Assembly: GCA_013361595.1 (NCBI GenBank)
Contig: JABFXT010000538.1
Coordinates: forward strand, 1 to 5,790
Direction: 5' to 3'
DNA: 5,790 nucleotides
Source: Nocardia sp.
GTDB lineage: Bacteria > Actinomycetota > Actinomycetes > Mycobacteriales > Mycobacteriaceae
Shown: positions 5,649-5,790 of the stretch, piece by piece
Layout of the letters: each line of letters starts with the position of its first letter
Numbering within the stretch: the stretch's first letter is position 1
Notes under the pieces: generated by a model
Told to the model about the DNA's origin: nothing
Seen by the model: the letters and a program-made list of their open reading frames with translations, nothing else
Databases searched by the model: none
Made by a program: the position numbers and the translations under genes

Positions 5649-5790
5649 CTATTTCTTGCCGGCGCTGAGCCGGGCGATGGTCGCGTGGAAGTCGTCGGTC
5701 TGGAAGGACTGGTACTCCGCGGTGGTGGCATAGTCCAGGGTGGCCGCCACCGATTTCTCCAGCTGGATGTTCAGCACCCGTTTGGTCGCT
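5649..5790 (-). CDS. Enoyl-CoA hydratase/isomerase family, C-terminal end (partial)
   Basis: Reading leftwards from the window edge, an open frame of 46 codons ends in TAG at 5651-5649. It begins ATKRVLNIQLEKSV and continues with AEYQSFQTDDFHATIARL before a Lys-Lys end. This matches the crotonase C-terminal region, where a (R)xTKRxLN segment is followed by helices with an E-x-x-S-x-x-T-x-D-F pattern. Family members hydrate 2-enoyl-CoA or isomerise double bonds in beta-oxidation. The catalytic glutamates and the oxyanion-hole glycines lie outside the window, so hydratase and isomerase roles cannot be separated. Its presence beside the SDR and thiolase genes supports an acyl-CoA degradation locus. 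Confidence 0.8.
   Translation of the reverse strand, partial: ATKRVLNIQLEKSVAATLDYATTAEYQSFQTDDFHATIARLSAGKK

Overview
The window is G+C-rich (about two-thirds by eye), with strong G/C preference at third codon positions, GTG starts and genes packed with 4-bp stop/start overlaps. Together with the actinobacterial-looking MeaB, HSD10-type dehydrogenase, thiolase and enoyl-CoA hydratase, this points to a Mycobacteriales-type actinomycete (Nocardia, Rhodococcus or Mycobacterium relatives). The genus cannot be fixed from the sequence alone.

Layout, left to right. Positions 1-47 look like the 3' end of a plus-strand gene that overlaps (ATGA) a small SnoaL/NTF2-fold gene (44-454). This meets, stop on stop, a convergent minus-strand gene (451-927) encoding helical repeats of exactly 32 residues. 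The 273-bp gap to the next gene holds a 72-bp hexanucleotide microsatellite (994-1065), which lies in the open frame upstream of the repeat gene. Next come two coupled minus-strand genes, thiolase (2124-3272) followed by a MeaB-type GTPase (1201-2127). A 100-bp divergent control region (3273-3372) carries two overlapping 15-bp palindromes. Divergent from the thiolase are two coupled plus-strand SDR genes: an HSD10-like 3-hydroxyacyl-CoA dehydrogenase (3373-4137) and a second SDR with a low-complexity N-terminal extension (4134-4982). To the right, on the minus strand, are an unrecognised acidic 182-residue protein (5043-5591) and the C-terminal 46 residues of an enoyl-CoA hydratase running off the window edge (5649-5790).

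The core (1201-4982) looks like an acyl-CoA degradation locus. The HSD10-like SDR and the thiolase would catalyse consecutive beta-oxidation steps and share one control region. The hydratase fragment nearby fits the preceding step. MeaB services B12-dependent acyl-CoA mutases, but no mutase lies in the window, so its partner must be elsewhere. The substrate is not evident. No tRNA, rRNA, CRISPR array, insertion sequence or phage gene was seen.

Most worth a second look: both SDRs depart from the standard N-S-Y-K active site, at different positions; the paired palindromes in the divergent promoter; a strong 11-bp hairpin inside the 5' end of the second SDR gene; and the repeat gene whose repeat register continues upstream of its first start codon into a microsatellite.
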